Shown here piece by piece: positions 49,901-58,678 of a stretch of DNA of 64,000 nt. The stretch's first letter is position 1; each line of letters begins with the position of its first letter. The notes beneath the pieces are model-generated. The model ran no database searches, had not been told where the DNA came from, and was given only the letters and a program-made list of their open reading frames with translations. Source of the stretch: Arthrobacter sp. MYb214 (lineage in GTDB: Bacteria; Actinomycetota; Actinomycetes; Actinomycetales; Micrococcaceae); the NCBI RefSeq assembly GCF_002979865.1, contig NZ_PCPZ01000005.1:124001-188000 (forward strand), read 5' to 3'. The translations under genes and the position numbers were made by a program.

Positions 49901-52900
49901 CATCGTAATCACGAACGATATTGCCGTCCGCGTTAAACACGTTGGCTGTGATCTGCCAGGCGCCTGCCGCATAGGATGCGGTGTTGACGACGCGGTTCTG
50001 CGGATCCGTATAGTGCAGGTCTGCATACTTGAAATCAGCCGCGGTGACAGAGGATGCTTTGGAGGTTTTAACGTCTTTTCCTGGCCCGAATACTGCGTAA
50101 CCCGTGACCGGTCGTTTAGTGCCTTCTTGCTCCCACAGCTTGACTTGGCCTTCGGAAAGGTTGGGGGTGTTCTTCCCATCGCCTACGACGTCAAGACCGT
50201 AGACGAAGCGCGCAGTCTGGACTTTTGTATTGCCGTCGGTCGCGTTGCCGCGTTCGACGAGCTCAAGCCAGTCGGAGCGGTCTGAGTCGTTGGCCTTGCC
50301 GTAGGTGTAGTAGGTGGGAGCATCCACGCGGGAGCCTGAGCTTGTTTTCTCTTCCGTGGAAGCCAGCAATGGTACCCCGGCTTTGGAGTCAGTGCTGTAG
50401 GTGTAGGTGGTGGTGTCTCTGGTGCGATTATCTTTCACACTGATCAGTCGTGCGTCCAGGCTGGTTCCGTCATACCCGTATTCGGCAATACCTACGGTGT
50501 CCATCGCCTTCTTGGCTGGGTCCCAGGCGGTGTAGGTGACCTTGGTGATTTTGCCTGACGTGTCGTAGGACAGGTTGATGCGTCGGCATCCCTTCACCGG
50601 AGTTGCCTCAGTGTGTACGAGGGTCGCCGTGTCGCAGATGAGGTTGGTTTCGGTGCCGGCGATGACCATGGTGGTTTGGCCGGCCGTGTTCGAGACGAAT
50701 TTGCTGGTCCCGGTGCCGTTGCCGCCGGTGACGGTCTCGGTGATCCATTCCCAAATCTTGGGGTTACCCTCCAAGTTGGCACCGCGCTTGAACGTAGTCA
50801 CCGTTCCGTCTTCTTCGGTGACCTTGATCCGCGCGTTGGTTCCGGAGCCGGACAGGGCGAGCTTCCAGCCCGAAGCGGTGGCGTCTTCGTTGGCCGGCGT
50901 GTAGGTTCCGGTCTTCAACGACACACGGCCGTTGCCTGGCTGGCGGAAGACGGCTGCGGTTTCATCGTCACTGACCAGGGTGATGGAGCCGTCCACTGCG
51001 GTGGATTCGGCGACCAATAATCCTGCCAGCCCTTCGTCGGGGCCTTCGATGTTGGCGCGCCATCCTTTGCCGAAGATGCGGGAATTGGCTCCGATCCCGG
51101 AATAGGAGGAGTAGGAGCGGCTCACCGACAGGCCGGTATTGCCGGCGTTGACCTCGACGTCGGTTTCGGAAAGGTTCAGTTCGCCGGTGGTCAGTGCGAC
51201 CTGGCCGTCGCCGGCCTCGGCGACGGGGTAGTTGTCTCCGAAGGCGTGCGGCAGCTTGGTGACCTGGACTGGTTTTTTGGACTTGTTCGTGGTGCACTGC
51301 AGCTTAGAAGTTGATGGTGCTCCGGCGTAGTCGAAGCAGACCTGTACTTCTACGAGTGCTGCAATCCGGTCTTTGCCCAGCTCCTTGAGTTTGCCTGCCG
51401 GAGCTGCTGCGACATCGATCATGGTGTCGATTTTGACGGGCTGGCCCGCTGCGATCTCTGCCAGTGTTGCCGCTTCGTACCAGCCTGCAGTTGCGCCGTA
51501 TGTTGAGGTATCTGCCGTTGCGCTGTTGGCTTCGCGCCAATATACCTTTGGCGTGACCGCACCGGTGGAGGAGGTGGGCCCTTGACCGGTGACCTTGAAT
51601 GAATCCGAGGTCGTGGAACCGGCAGCGGGAGAGCTGAGGGAAGCGACGCCGTTGCCGAAGGTCCACGTGGTGGTTCCTGAGGTGTTGTTGGCCAAATCTG
51701 TGGCTTTCACCCGCAGCACGTTCGCCCCCACCGGGTTCAGTGCCACCTTGGCTTCGTTGGCCGTGGGCTTGAGCGCCTTCCAGGGGGCGTCGTTCAGTTG
51801 GTAGGAGATCGTGGCGGCATCTGCGTTGGACTTGAACGTGAAGGTGTTCGAAGCGGGCTTCGCAGGCAGCCACCCGTTGTTAGCGATTCCGCCGGTGGAG
51901 GTGATCGTTGGGGCGGATGGTGCGACAGTGTCAACGGTGAACGTCGTGGCAGGTCCGGCAGCCTTGGACCTCAGCGTGCCGTCATTGGCCCAGGCCTTGA
52001 CGGTGTAGGTGCCGTCTTTCAGTGCGGCCTTGTATATGGAGACCTGTTTGGAAGCGACTGATGAGCCAGCTTGCTTGCTCAGGGTGCTGGTGCCGGTCAT
52101 GTCGAACTCGGCATTGACTTTTCCTCCGTCCGGGTCAGTGACCGTGGAACGGAGTGTTTGGGATTTCTTGTTCACCCAGAGCTTTCCGGTGGAGTCTTTG
52201 ACGGACTCGCCTGCGCCGAAGGACACTGCTGAAGGTGTGCTGGGGTAGGAGTTGTAGGTGACGATGAACTGCGGTTCGATTGGATCATTGGCACCAGCAA
52301 TGTAGTTTGCTGAGCGGTACCGCTTCCAGGTGTAGTTGTTTGTCTCATCGGCTGCGATCAACCGGACCCCGTAGTTCTTGGTGGGGTTATCTGCCCAGTA
52401 CTGGGCGATCGGGGTGATCGGGTAGTAGACGTATCCTGCAGCGCAGCTCGAAGAGTAGCCCTTGGAGACGTTGTTCGTCCCTTCACCACTGGTCGTGGCG
52501 GTGGGCTGCTTGGTCCAGCGGACATCGGAGGAAATCCAGTCGCTGGTCAGTCTTTGGACTTTCACTGGGGCGGAGGTGCACGAGTAGGAATGGTAGTTAT
52601 GCATCTTCAGTTCGGCTTTGGTGATCTTCTTCCCATCCAAGGCCGAGGAAGCGAACTGCAGGAACGAACGTGACTTCAATGCGCCGGCGTTGAACGTGCC
52701 TACACGCAGTTCCGGGTCGCCGGCCTTGGAGCCCGGGACATCGGCCTGAACCCACGTATCAGAGACACCCGACGACCAAGTCGGATCAATGGTGACCGGG
52801 TACTGACGCTGTGGATCTTGCAACCAGGCGGCATCAGCGTTCAAGGTGAGCACCGGGACACCATCTTCTTCGGTGAGCGTGGTGTCCACGGTGCGTTCGG

Positions 52901-54005
52901 CAGGATGCAGTCCGGATGCTTCATCGATTTTGGCATCCCACATCGTTGGCGCCGGGGCGAAGAACACAGTCTCGCCCTTACCGTTGATGGCGCGAAGGTC
53001 CCCGGTGTCCTTGTCCCTTGTGAGCTTCAAACCTTTAGAGAGCTTGATGGGGAACCGTAGCGACACGTCCCCTTCGGGGGCTTGTTCCAGGACGGTGCGG
53101 TGTGAGAAGCCCGACCGCAGCGGCTCGACAACCACGCTGGCGTCCACCGACTGGGGTCCGGCAGGCATCTCGAGTGACGGTTCCGCTGATTCGGTGGCCG
53201 GCTCTGAAGAAGTGCTTGCGGGTTCAGAAGGCTCCGGAGTTGAATCTGAGGATTTTGCATCCTCATCCTCTTCGGGCTGCTCTTCATTGACCTCGGGAGT
53301 TTCCGTTTCGGTGGGAGACTCTGAAGGAGCGTCCGAAGGGACTGGGTCCACTGTGGAGGTTTGTGGCATGACGTCGCCGGATGGATCTTCGATGATGGGC
53401 ACCTGCACTTGTTCGGTGTAGGTGGCTTGGTTCTCACTGATCTGCGGGGCAGGTAGTTCACCTTCCCAGCCCAGCTTCAAGGTGGAGCCTTCGTGCTCAC
53501 CGGTGGACTCCAGCTGAGCGAGGATTACCGAATCCTGGGTGGGGCCATCGCCGATGTCGTCGGTTCCGTCCGCGATGGTGAGCTCGGTACCATCACCTAC
53601 GACCGGGGATGCGGTGTCGGTCAGTTCCCCGTCGGCGCCTAGGGGAACGAAGCTGTCTTTTCCTTCTTTGAAGCGGGCCGCTGAGGTCGTTTCGGACGTC
53701 CAGGTTCCATCCGGGTTGGCGAACACCTGTTCGGTGGCCGTGCGGAGGGACAAGTCTTCGACGCGCTGACCGGTGGCCTTGGCCGTAATTTGGGCTGAAA
53801 CCCCATCGGGGCGTTCAGTGACGTCCTCGACGGTTTGCTCGGTACCCTGCGGTTCCTCGTCTGCGAAAGCAGAGGGAACGAAAAGGCTCGATGCCAGCAA
53901 TGCTGAAGTGCTGCCTATCGCGATGGCAGACAGGATTCTCCTCTTGCGCACTGTGAAATCTGTCCACAAGCGTGCAGAGGTATCCCCAAGTAAGTGGTGC
54001 ACCAT
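46983..54005 (-). CDS. Secreted RHS-repeat polymorphic toxin
   Basis: A 2340-residue protein. After a 24-residue lead, a signal peptide (SAIAIGSTSALLASSLFVPS, ending AFA about residue 48) is followed by an acidic Ser/Pro/Thr region (about 205-280), a DNRLRE-like domain (about 400-560), Ig-like sequence and many YD/RHS repeats. The RHS core ends near 2170 (ARLYNSVTGLFTSRDP). The last 168 residues form a Lys/Arg/Tyr/Gly-rich tip ending KYGNYHVKVRRW, encoded by visibly AT-richer DNA than the GC-rich body, the mark of an exchanged toxin module. The tip's activity is not recognisable; basic charge suggests a nuclease or RNA-directed toxin. A GTG later in the lead (V-R-K-R-R) is an alternative start. 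The overlapping downstream gene is the likely immunity partner. Confidence 0.9.
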   Translation of the reverse strand: MVHHLLGDTSARLWTDFTVRKRRILSAIAIGSTSALLASSLFVPSAFADEEPQGTEQTVEDVTERPDGVSAQITAKATGQRVEDLSLRTATEQVFANPDGTWTSETTSAARFKEGKDSFVPLGADGELTDTASPVVGDGTELTIADGTDDIGDGPTQDSVILAQLESTGEHEGSTLKLGWEGELPAPQISENQATYTEQVQVPIIEDPSGDVMPQTSTVDPVPSDAPSESPTETETPEVNEEQPEEDEDAKSSDSTPEPSEPASTSSEPATESAEPSLEMPAGPQSVDASVVVEPLRSGFSHRTVLEQAPEGDVSLRFPIKLSKGLKLTRDKDTGDLRAINGKGETVFFAPAPTMWDAKIDEASGLHPAERTVDTTLTEEDGVPVLTLNADAAWLQDPQRQYPVTIDPTWSSGVSDTWVQADVPGSKAGDPELRVGTFNAGALKSRSFLQFASSALDGKKITKAELKMHNYHSYSCTSAPVKVQRLTSDWISSDVRWTKQPTATTSGEGTNNVSKGYSSSCAAGYVYYPITPIAQYWADNPTKNYGVRLIAADETNNYTWKRYRSANYIAGANDPIEPQFIVTYNSYPSTPSAVSFGAGESVKDSTGKLWVNKKSQTLRSTVTDPDGGKVNAEFDMTGTSTLSKQAGSSVASKQVSIYKAALKDGTYTVKAWANDGTLRSKAAGPATTFTVDTVAPSAPTITSTGGIANNGWLPAKPASNTFTFKSNADAATISYQLNDAPWKALKPTANEAKVALNPVGANVLRVKATDLANNTSGTTTWTFGNGVASLSSPAAGSTTSDSFKVTGQGPTSSTGAVTPKVYWREANSATADTSTYGATAGWYEAATLAEIAAGQPVKIDTMIDVAAAPAGKLKELGKDRIAALVEVQVCFDYAGAPSTSKLQCTTNKSKKPVQVTKLPHAFGDNYPVAEAGDGQVALTTGELNLSETDVEVNAGNTGLSVSRSYSSYSGIGANSRIFGKGWRANIEGPDEGLAGLLVAESTAVDGSITLVSDDETAAVFRQPGNGRVSLKTGTYTPANEDATASGWKLALSGSGTNARIKVTEEDGTVTTFKRGANLEGNPKIWEWITETVTGGNGTGTSKFVSNTAGQTTMVIAGTETNLICDTATLVHTEATPVKGCRRINLSYDTSGKITKVTYTAWDPAKKAMDTVGIAEYGYDGTSLDARLISVKDNRTRDTTTYTYSTDSKAGVPLLASTEEKTSSGSRVDAPTYYTYGKANDSDRSDWLELVERGNATDGNTKVQTARFVYGLDVVGDGKNTPNLSEGQVKLWEQEGTKRPVTGYAVFGPGKDVKTSKASSVTAADFKYADLHYTDPQNRVVNTASYAAGAWQITANVFNADGNIVRDYDARGIRFILAAAKDSSNIKDGVLKSHEDYASISVYFADLAKFVDNEGNGLSTKTDATEKAAEIAKNEATAEFLRGYVTDTYSPVTTDENDEPSRVHTKTSYTPITDVDAGGMPRMLPTTVVTSKASSGKTEPDATGEPIITHVENGYNAYTTDKNGKAATDKNNLRSGWVVGSPTKVTQVMAKTADNIVTETRFDDQGRVIESRQPKSAGADAGTTKSTYYTAAANADDATCGNAPEYAGYLCKNTPQGAGSVAKHQTGFNIYGQPATFTEASTGTDGAKRTTTQTYRADGQELKTTVTTSGITTTAVQPAEKLYDATGVQNGVRAVASGSLPQSEIKWTQDLWGRTTSYTNSLGETTTTEYDGFGNVSKTVSPVSTTTYKYGALSNDGTTEYQGAVTSMTVSKHGGTSTATYKASYDGDGNVLTQVIPGGFTQKMDYDESGKQVRLAYDGPLKAEDGTTSNGTWIAWELNRDVTGRIMGETTPEGDVLAGTSTAGDRGAAYDRAFTYDRAGRLTEVKDITAQPGETLNTDSEEGAVTPTTVRKYAFDKNGNRTTLTTTVNGTQTAKRTWAYDAADRVGVGAGYVYDGLGRQTTVPAADASAAANGVKAGVGAITVKYFADDAAAAITRNGTTSTIARDPSGRRLTVTSTGTAAAGTETKHYADDSDNPAWSTRKQGTQTITTRYESTIGGDLALTITGNTVELAVNNPHGDVVATLPLTGTGAGQGITGWAQYDEYGNQLTEPVNTGATTYGWHGADERAVDMSGLILMGARLYNSVTGLFTSRDPVEGGNSTSYVYPQNPVNANDVSGEWGWWDTADVVLTAASFIPGVNAVAIPLRGISAGVRAARAAYHGYKLYKSTRISRSTFKAARLVRTSRYGGSATYGKSVSRKVWKKATRIHAGRRGHYVNNYGSKGGSIMSSRGLRGYRNPAAKQGKRGKYGNLERYSKRPSSKKTSGYPNKYGNYHVKVRRW

Positions 54006-54786
54006 GACCCCGTTTTCGATAAGAAATTAAGCTGGCACATAGCCAACACATAGATTCTGCTATAGGGGCACGTCACATAATGCAATTTTTGATGGAGAAA
54101 TGAAATTGTAGCCAAACTGTGACTAAATCTTGCTTGGCTAACTAACAGCTAAGGGACCGTCTGCATTCATGAAGGGATCGGGCGTCCGCTGGCGCGGCCG
54201 GCTGTTGGCCCGGACTTCGTCCGGTCTTTTCCTGTTTTTTGCTGCTGTCCTTCGGAGTGTACGGGCCACCTCCAAACCCACAAGCCACTCGCTGCGCTTC
54301 GGGCGTGCTCCACCCAGAAATTCTCGGGCCGCGCTCTTTCGTCGCTTCTTCCGGCCCAAGATTTTCGTGGGTTGCGCAGCCCTGGCGGGTTGATGGATTT
54401 TCCGGCTGGCCCCGCTTCATTGCATTTGGCCGGCAGAAAAATAACCGGGGGACGATTTTGGCCGGCTGGCCCGCGCGTAGGCAAGCATACGAGCGGAGGT
54501 TGCCCGATAACGGGTACCGGGTTTCGTGTTGCGTGGAGGATAGCGATCTCCCCGCGTTGGGCGAATCGTCAGGGACCGTCCTTTCAAAGTTCCTGCCGTG
54601 GCGAGGTCGGACGCCACCGGCAGCGGCTAATATAGTGCGACCCGTACGCCTGCTGGTAGTGATCGGAACCACGGCATCGGTGATGAAATCACCAGCCTGC
54701 ATCCCCGCCGAGAGACCTGCAGCAGATCCGGACGGAAAAGGACCAAGTACATCGCCATGTCACCACTCATCCATTAAGCGCTGCAA
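54006..54786. other. About 780 bases upstream of the RHS gene without a gene
   Basis: 54006-54140 is AT-rich and probably contains the RHS promoter. From 54170 to 54780 the DNA is GC-rich with overlapping open frames on both strands (for example minus 54142-54702) of low-complexity composition and no recognisable motif. Copies of CCGGCTGGCC near 54399 and 54460 form a short direct repeat. Confidence 0.45.
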
Positions 54787-55596
54787 TCACCGCAAGAACC
54801 CAAGAAACCGTGTCTGCATCTTATGAAACAGCATTGGCCAGTCACTGGTCTTTTCGGAAAATTTCCACGATATGTATACCGGATGATCGATGCCGTTGGA
54901 AGCAAGGATTTCGGCTATTAAACCTGTCATCCACCCAATAGAAGGTAATGAATGAAGACCAGAAGAGAAGGAGAGCAGAGCAGAAGAAACCCCTGGTCCA
55001 TTCCAAATACCATCAGAAATCGGTGGAGATTCCTTCGAGAAGGTACAACGGGAATCAACTTCGATCGCCAGGGCAGTAGAGATCCGCGAGGCGAGAGAGT
55101 TGAGAACATCGTCAGAGAAAGCATTCTTATGCCCAGACAGTACCTCGACCGAAATATCCCGTCTATTCTCATTCGTCTCAAGTCCAACAACTCCACTTAG
55201 GCCCTCTGATGGGAGCACACCGGAATTGAGATTCTTTAGCTGTTGGAGCGGAACGGCAAAATCAACATGTGCTAGAGGACTAGAACTTGCAGATCGAAAA
55301 GTATCGGCTAAAACAGTCAATGCGTAGCATGGAAGAGTTGCGTTAGCCGCAGCAGCTCGGACACCTACCTGGAACCAATAATCCGGCGCGTTCACCGAGC
55401 TGTGAAAGTCATCCCGGCTACCCGCATCGTTGACCAGCCATGCACGTTCCACTGACTCATCTTCAACGCCCCACAGTAACTCGGAGTAGTCGTTGAGGAA
55501 ACCAACTGGGTCGGATAAAGACCTATCGGCCGGCACGCTCGATTTGGCTTCCCAAATGCCAATGAACATCGGCTCTGAATAATTTGACGAGAACAA
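54787..55596 (-). CDS. Hypothetical protein
   Basis: A 269-residue soluble protein, no signal peptide, no recognised family. Composition is ordinary (for example DYWFQVGVRAAAANATLPCY and GLIAEILASNGIDHPVYISW), and it looks like a folded cytoplasmic protein. It is an isolated minus-strand gene between RHS and a glycosyltransferase. Lower GC than the catabolic region suggests acquisition. I cannot assign a function. Confidence 0.6.
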   Translation of the reverse strand: MFSSNYSEPMFIGIWEAKSSVPADRSLSDPVGFLNDYSELLWGVEDESVERAWLVNDAGSRDDFHSSVNAPDYWFQVGVRAAAANATLPCYALTVLADTFRSASSSPLAHVDFAVPLQQLKNLNSGVLPSEGLSGVVGLETNENRRDISVEVLSGHKNAFSDDVLNSLASRISTALAIEVDSRCTFSKESPPISDGIWNGPGVSSALLSFSSGLHSLPSIGWMTGLIAEILASNGIDHPVYISWKFSEKTSDWPMLFHKMQTRFLGFLR

Positions 55597-55636
55597 ACTT
55601 GAACCCTAAGTGTGTGAATAGGATCTAACGGTTTAG

Positions 55637-55831
55637 TTAGAGAACACGGCAGTTCACATCGGCCTGCATGCGCTTGATCTCAGTGGTACCGATTCGGCCA
55701 TCAGCATCTACATCAACATGGTCCCTCCACGAAACCCACCACCAGGATTCAGCTTTGTCTTCTTGGAACAGTTTTACGTTCCCAGTATCCCGAGCCCTTG
55801 TAATTGGTGTAGTACTCGTAAAAGCATGAGA
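55637..55831 (-). pseudogene. Possible gene tail, unidentified
   Basis: A stop-free minus frame of about 64 codons ends with ESWWWVSWRDHVDVDADGRI and then EIKRMQADVNCRVL. An adjoining frame contains FYEYYTNYKGSGYW, as if one gene had been frameshifted. No start or ribosome site is visible and no family is recognised. The rest of the 55597-55966 gap is featureless. Confidence 0.3.
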
Positions 55832-55966
55832 TCACGTAAGAGAGTGCAAGTGCGATCCGTTGTCCTCAAGTCAGCTCGATTTATGCACGAAATTGGATGG
55901 CGTTCCAGCAAGTGCAAATGGGGAACGCGCTGCTTCACGGAGGCGGCATTGGGGCAACGGTGCGGG

Positions 55967-56920
55967 CTATTTGCGTAGTTGCCGCGTTGCGGGAGTATGT
56001 TCCGGACGTGCGTGTCCTTGCACCACGTTGAGGTAACTGCTGCTCAAATGGCCAATATCAAGAGCTCGGATCCCGCGTTCGGAGAGTTTTTTGGCCAAAA
56101 CGGTTCCGGCCGGGCCCAGGGAAATAATGGCAAGGTCCGGATTCTTTTCCAGGGTCTCGGAGACAACTCGCTCCAGATCGGTAAATGCGTCCTTGGGAGT
56201 TGAATGGATAAAGTCTGCGGTTTTCAGGTTATCGAAAAGTGCCGGGACCAAATCAAACCGTGAGCCCTCGCCGGTGATGATGACGGCATCTTTCCGGTCC
56301 CAGACTTTGCGCCATAGCTCTACTGCTTCCTGGCCCAGGACTTCAAACACTCGGGGCCTGGTGATATGGGCATTGATGTATTTTTGCTGAGGGTTAACCA
56401 GTGGCTTCAAGCTGGGCCACAGCTCGGCATACACGTTGGACCAGTGGGCATCTCGGAATAAGAAGGGGAAACCGATGAGCAGGTCTTCGGATTGAGTTTC
56501 AAAGACTTCCCGGAGCTGATACTGGAGCTCCTTGGAGTTGCTTTGGAAGCCTAGGTTGAACTCTGGGCGGAGCATGAGCCGGAATTCGCCATCTCCGAAT
56601 CGTGCGATGGAGGCGTTAGACGCGGCCAGTAGCTCCAGAGACTCCTTAAAGGGCAGGACTTGGTGCGCGTAGACTTCTGCCACTTCGTCCATGAACCGGC
56701 CAGTGGTGGCAGTGCGAATCGCGGTCAGCTCGTTGCGATTTTTCTTCAGTTCGGCGATCACTTGCTTGAGCAGTGCCGGCAGTTCCTCGTGGCCGCCCAT
56801 CTTGACAGGAATGGGTTTCTTATTCCGGATCTCCACGTGGAAGGTGCGATTCGCGATTTCTTTGATCTTTGACAGCAAAACTAGTATCCGTTCTCGCGGA
56901 GGAGCCGCGTTATCCCGCAC
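55967..56920 (-). CDS. GT-D fold (DUF1792-like) glycosyltransferase
   Basis: A 317-residue protein starting at GTG 56920. Residues about 90-310 match the GT-D/DUF1792 glycosyltransferase pattern: ASIARFGDGEFRLML (the D-G-E motif thought to bind the sugar nucleotide or metal), LLIGFPFLFRD, and VIITGEGSRFDLVPALFDN with ISLGPAGTVLAKKLSERGIR. Relatives add sugars to glycoproteins or surface polymers. The N-terminal 85 residues are helical and less conserved. No other polysaccharide genes flank it, so its acceptor is unknown. Confidence 0.75.
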   Translation of the reverse strand: MRDNAAPPRERILVLLSKIKEIANRTFHVEIRNKKPIPVKMGGHEELPALLKQVIAELKKNRNELTAIRTATTGRFMDEVAEVYAHQVLPFKESLELLAASNASIARFGDGEFRLMLRPEFNLGFQSNSKELQYQLREVFETQSEDLLIGFPFLFRDAHWSNVYAELWPSLKPLVNPQQKYINAHITRPRVFEVLGQEAVELWRKVWDRKDAVIITGEGSRFDLVPALFDNLKTADFIHSTPKDAFTDLERVVSETLEKNPDLAIISLGPAGTVLAKKLSERGIRALDIGHLSSSYLNVVQGHARPEHTPATRQLRK

Positions 56921-57086
56921 TGCAGGGCCGCAGGGTGATGCGCAGAGGCTGCAATGTATTGCATTGATTCTATGCGTTTGGATTCATCTTACGATGCGCG
57001 TCGATGCCAGGTCAGGGCTGTGGTCGTGTCGCTCAAACAATTAGATGGATGGATAAGCGAAGTGTCTGCGGTTCAAATGTGGGCAA

Positions 57087-57676
57087 TTATCCTTTTACGA
57101 GTCTGCAGTGGACGCGCAATGTTAAAGCGATTCCAGGGGCGACGCGCGTCTTACCGTCTAGCTGGGAAGGATCGAATGCTGTGATCGCGGTGGACTACTC
57201 GACCAATCCGATGCGGGAAGATTCGGTGTACTGGGTTCCTGCGGTCAAGGTAATTGCAAGGTACGGGATGCCTATTGCTACTAGCGTGAGAGCCATTTCG
57301 AAGCCCCATGTAACGGGAAGCAAGATCGCGACTGAGAAGCTCACTGCCAAAATCGATGCTATCTATTTCCCATGCAGAGTTTCCAAGGTATGCCCAGGGG
57401 AGCCCTAATGCTGGTGCCACCGGGTCAACGTTCATTCCCGGTGCTGAGTTCGTTGGTCAGAACTGTCACGAGTGAGTCTACGGGCAAGGTCGTTCCAGCG
57501 AAGCTGAAAGTAGCAAAGCCGCCTGCGACTACTGGCAAGCCACTGGCAGGGAGATCAAAGTAAGCGCTGGTACCTAAAAGGCGAAGGACGTGAAATTTTC
57601 GTATCAGTGCCCGCGCTCGGAAAAGATTATCGGCGAGGCCCCCCGGACTATTGGCTAAGCGGGGGCAAGACACCAT
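57087..57676 (-). pseudogene. Decayed integral membrane protein gene
   Basis: Hydrophobic, protein-like sequence jumps between the three minus frames: SGLPVVAGGFATFSFAG in one (57425-57676), LGLPWAYLGNSAWEIDSI in the next (57151-57435), and VSFSVAILLPVTWGFEMALT in the third, ending at TAA 57087-57089. This fits a membrane protein gene broken by several indels. I cannot name the family. Confidence 0.45.
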
Positions 57677-57727
57677 GCCGAGATTGGTTGGCCGACAGCT
57701 CCTATGCTCCTCGGAGATAAGGAGCTG

Positions 57728-57970
57728 TCAACAATATAACGGGTCTTTGGTGAAGTTGATACCGGCACGGGAGAGCAACTGCATGCGTAATCCGTCGATG
57801 TTCCAGCTCACCCATCGGGCGAACTTGCGTGATCGGCTCAACGCGAGGGAGAAGTGGGTGTAGTCGATGACGGGAGAGCCGTCGAGCTGCACGAGATCTT
57901 CGGCAATCTCGGCGTTGGCGGTGGGGAGGTCAAGGCCGTGGTGAGGAAGTGCAGGTGAAATCCCGCGGAC
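57728..57970 (-). pseudogene. DNA/RNA non-specific endonuclease fragment
   Basis: About 80 codons between stops read LDGSPVIDYTHFSLALSRSR and then RWVSWNIDG, matching the N-terminal part of the NucA/EndoG-type DNA/RNA non-specific endonuclease domain, before the catalytic D-R-G-H region, which is missing. It stops at TGA 57728-57730. It is a truncated relic. Confidence 0.6.
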
Positions 57971-58036
57971 TCACTGGACAATTCTTTCTACCGACTCATG
58001 GATGGCACGTGCGATTTTTCTGGATTCGGCATTAAA

Positions 58037-58075
58037 CATGGAAGCATCCTGCAAAGACCGCGGGATGCTTCCATG
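58037..58075. repeat. 13-bp perfect inverted repeat
   Basis: CATGGAAGCATCC (58037-58049) and its complement (58063-58075) flank 13 bases. On the minus strand it is followed by TTTAAT and could act as a terminator for the lipoprotein gene that ends 190 bases upstream. Equally it may be a mobile-element scar. Confidence 0.5.
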
Positions 58076-58261
58076 CGAAAGAGTCTGTTGAGACATGAAC
58101 AATCATTGCCACCCTTGTTGCAGATGAGGTCTCTCCCTCATGGGGATTCAGCAATCCTGGACGGCTCCGACGATATCAACCATCACCAGCACCGCGACAG
58201 AAACCTCAGCCGTGTGATGCAGACGATCAGAATAATCAGGGGTTTGACCTCAGACTTTTCT

Positions 58262-58678
58262 CTATAGTTCGGTTACTCTCGCTATTTCATCAAACTTGAT
58301 GGTGACTGACTCCGCTGATCCATCACTTATCATCAGATCGGCTGTCTTCTCAAACGAATTCCAGCGTGCCGTCACTTGAACAGCACCGACAGATTCCAAA
58401 GCCACTGTCCCAGACCCGTTGGAAGATGGAATGCTCACTTCATGGCCGTTGACCGTTACTGAAAGGTTCGCAGGAACTTTTACGGTAAAACAATCATTTT
58501 TTGCACAAACATCCATGACGGCATCCACAGATAGTGACTGGGATGTATCTGAAGTTGAGCAACCAGCTGCGATCAGAACAAATGATGCAAGGGCTAATCC
58601 CTTTGCCCAGGTGCGTCCTAGCATCGGTAAGACCCGGCTTGGCTTGATTTCTGCCATAGATTTGAGCTCGTATTCCAT
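58262..58678 (-). CDS. Small hypothetical lipoprotein
   Basis: A 138-residue protein if started at 58678. ATG 58624 (120 residues) gives a cleaner signal peptide MLGRTWAKGLALASFVLIAA followed by the lipobox Cys. The mature part (about 95 residues) is beta-rich with two Cys in VCAKNDCFTV and looks like a small Ig/PEGA-like domain (VPANLSVTVNGHEVSIPSS). It overlaps or abuts the secreted protein gene upstream on the same strand, so they are likely co-expressed. Function unknown. Confidence 0.65.
   Translation of the reverse strand: MEYELKSMAEIKPSRVLPMLGRTWAKGLALASFVLIAAGCSTSDTSQSLSVDAVMDVCAKNDCFTVKVPANLSVTVNGHEVSIPSSNGSGTVALESVGAVQVTARWNSFEKTADLMISDGSAESVTIKFDEIARVTEL

Noticed and set aside
54142-54702. 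186-codon minus-strand open frame upstream of the RHS gene
   Set aside because: GC-rich stretch gives several long overlapping frames on both strands; composition is low-complexity and no domain is visible.
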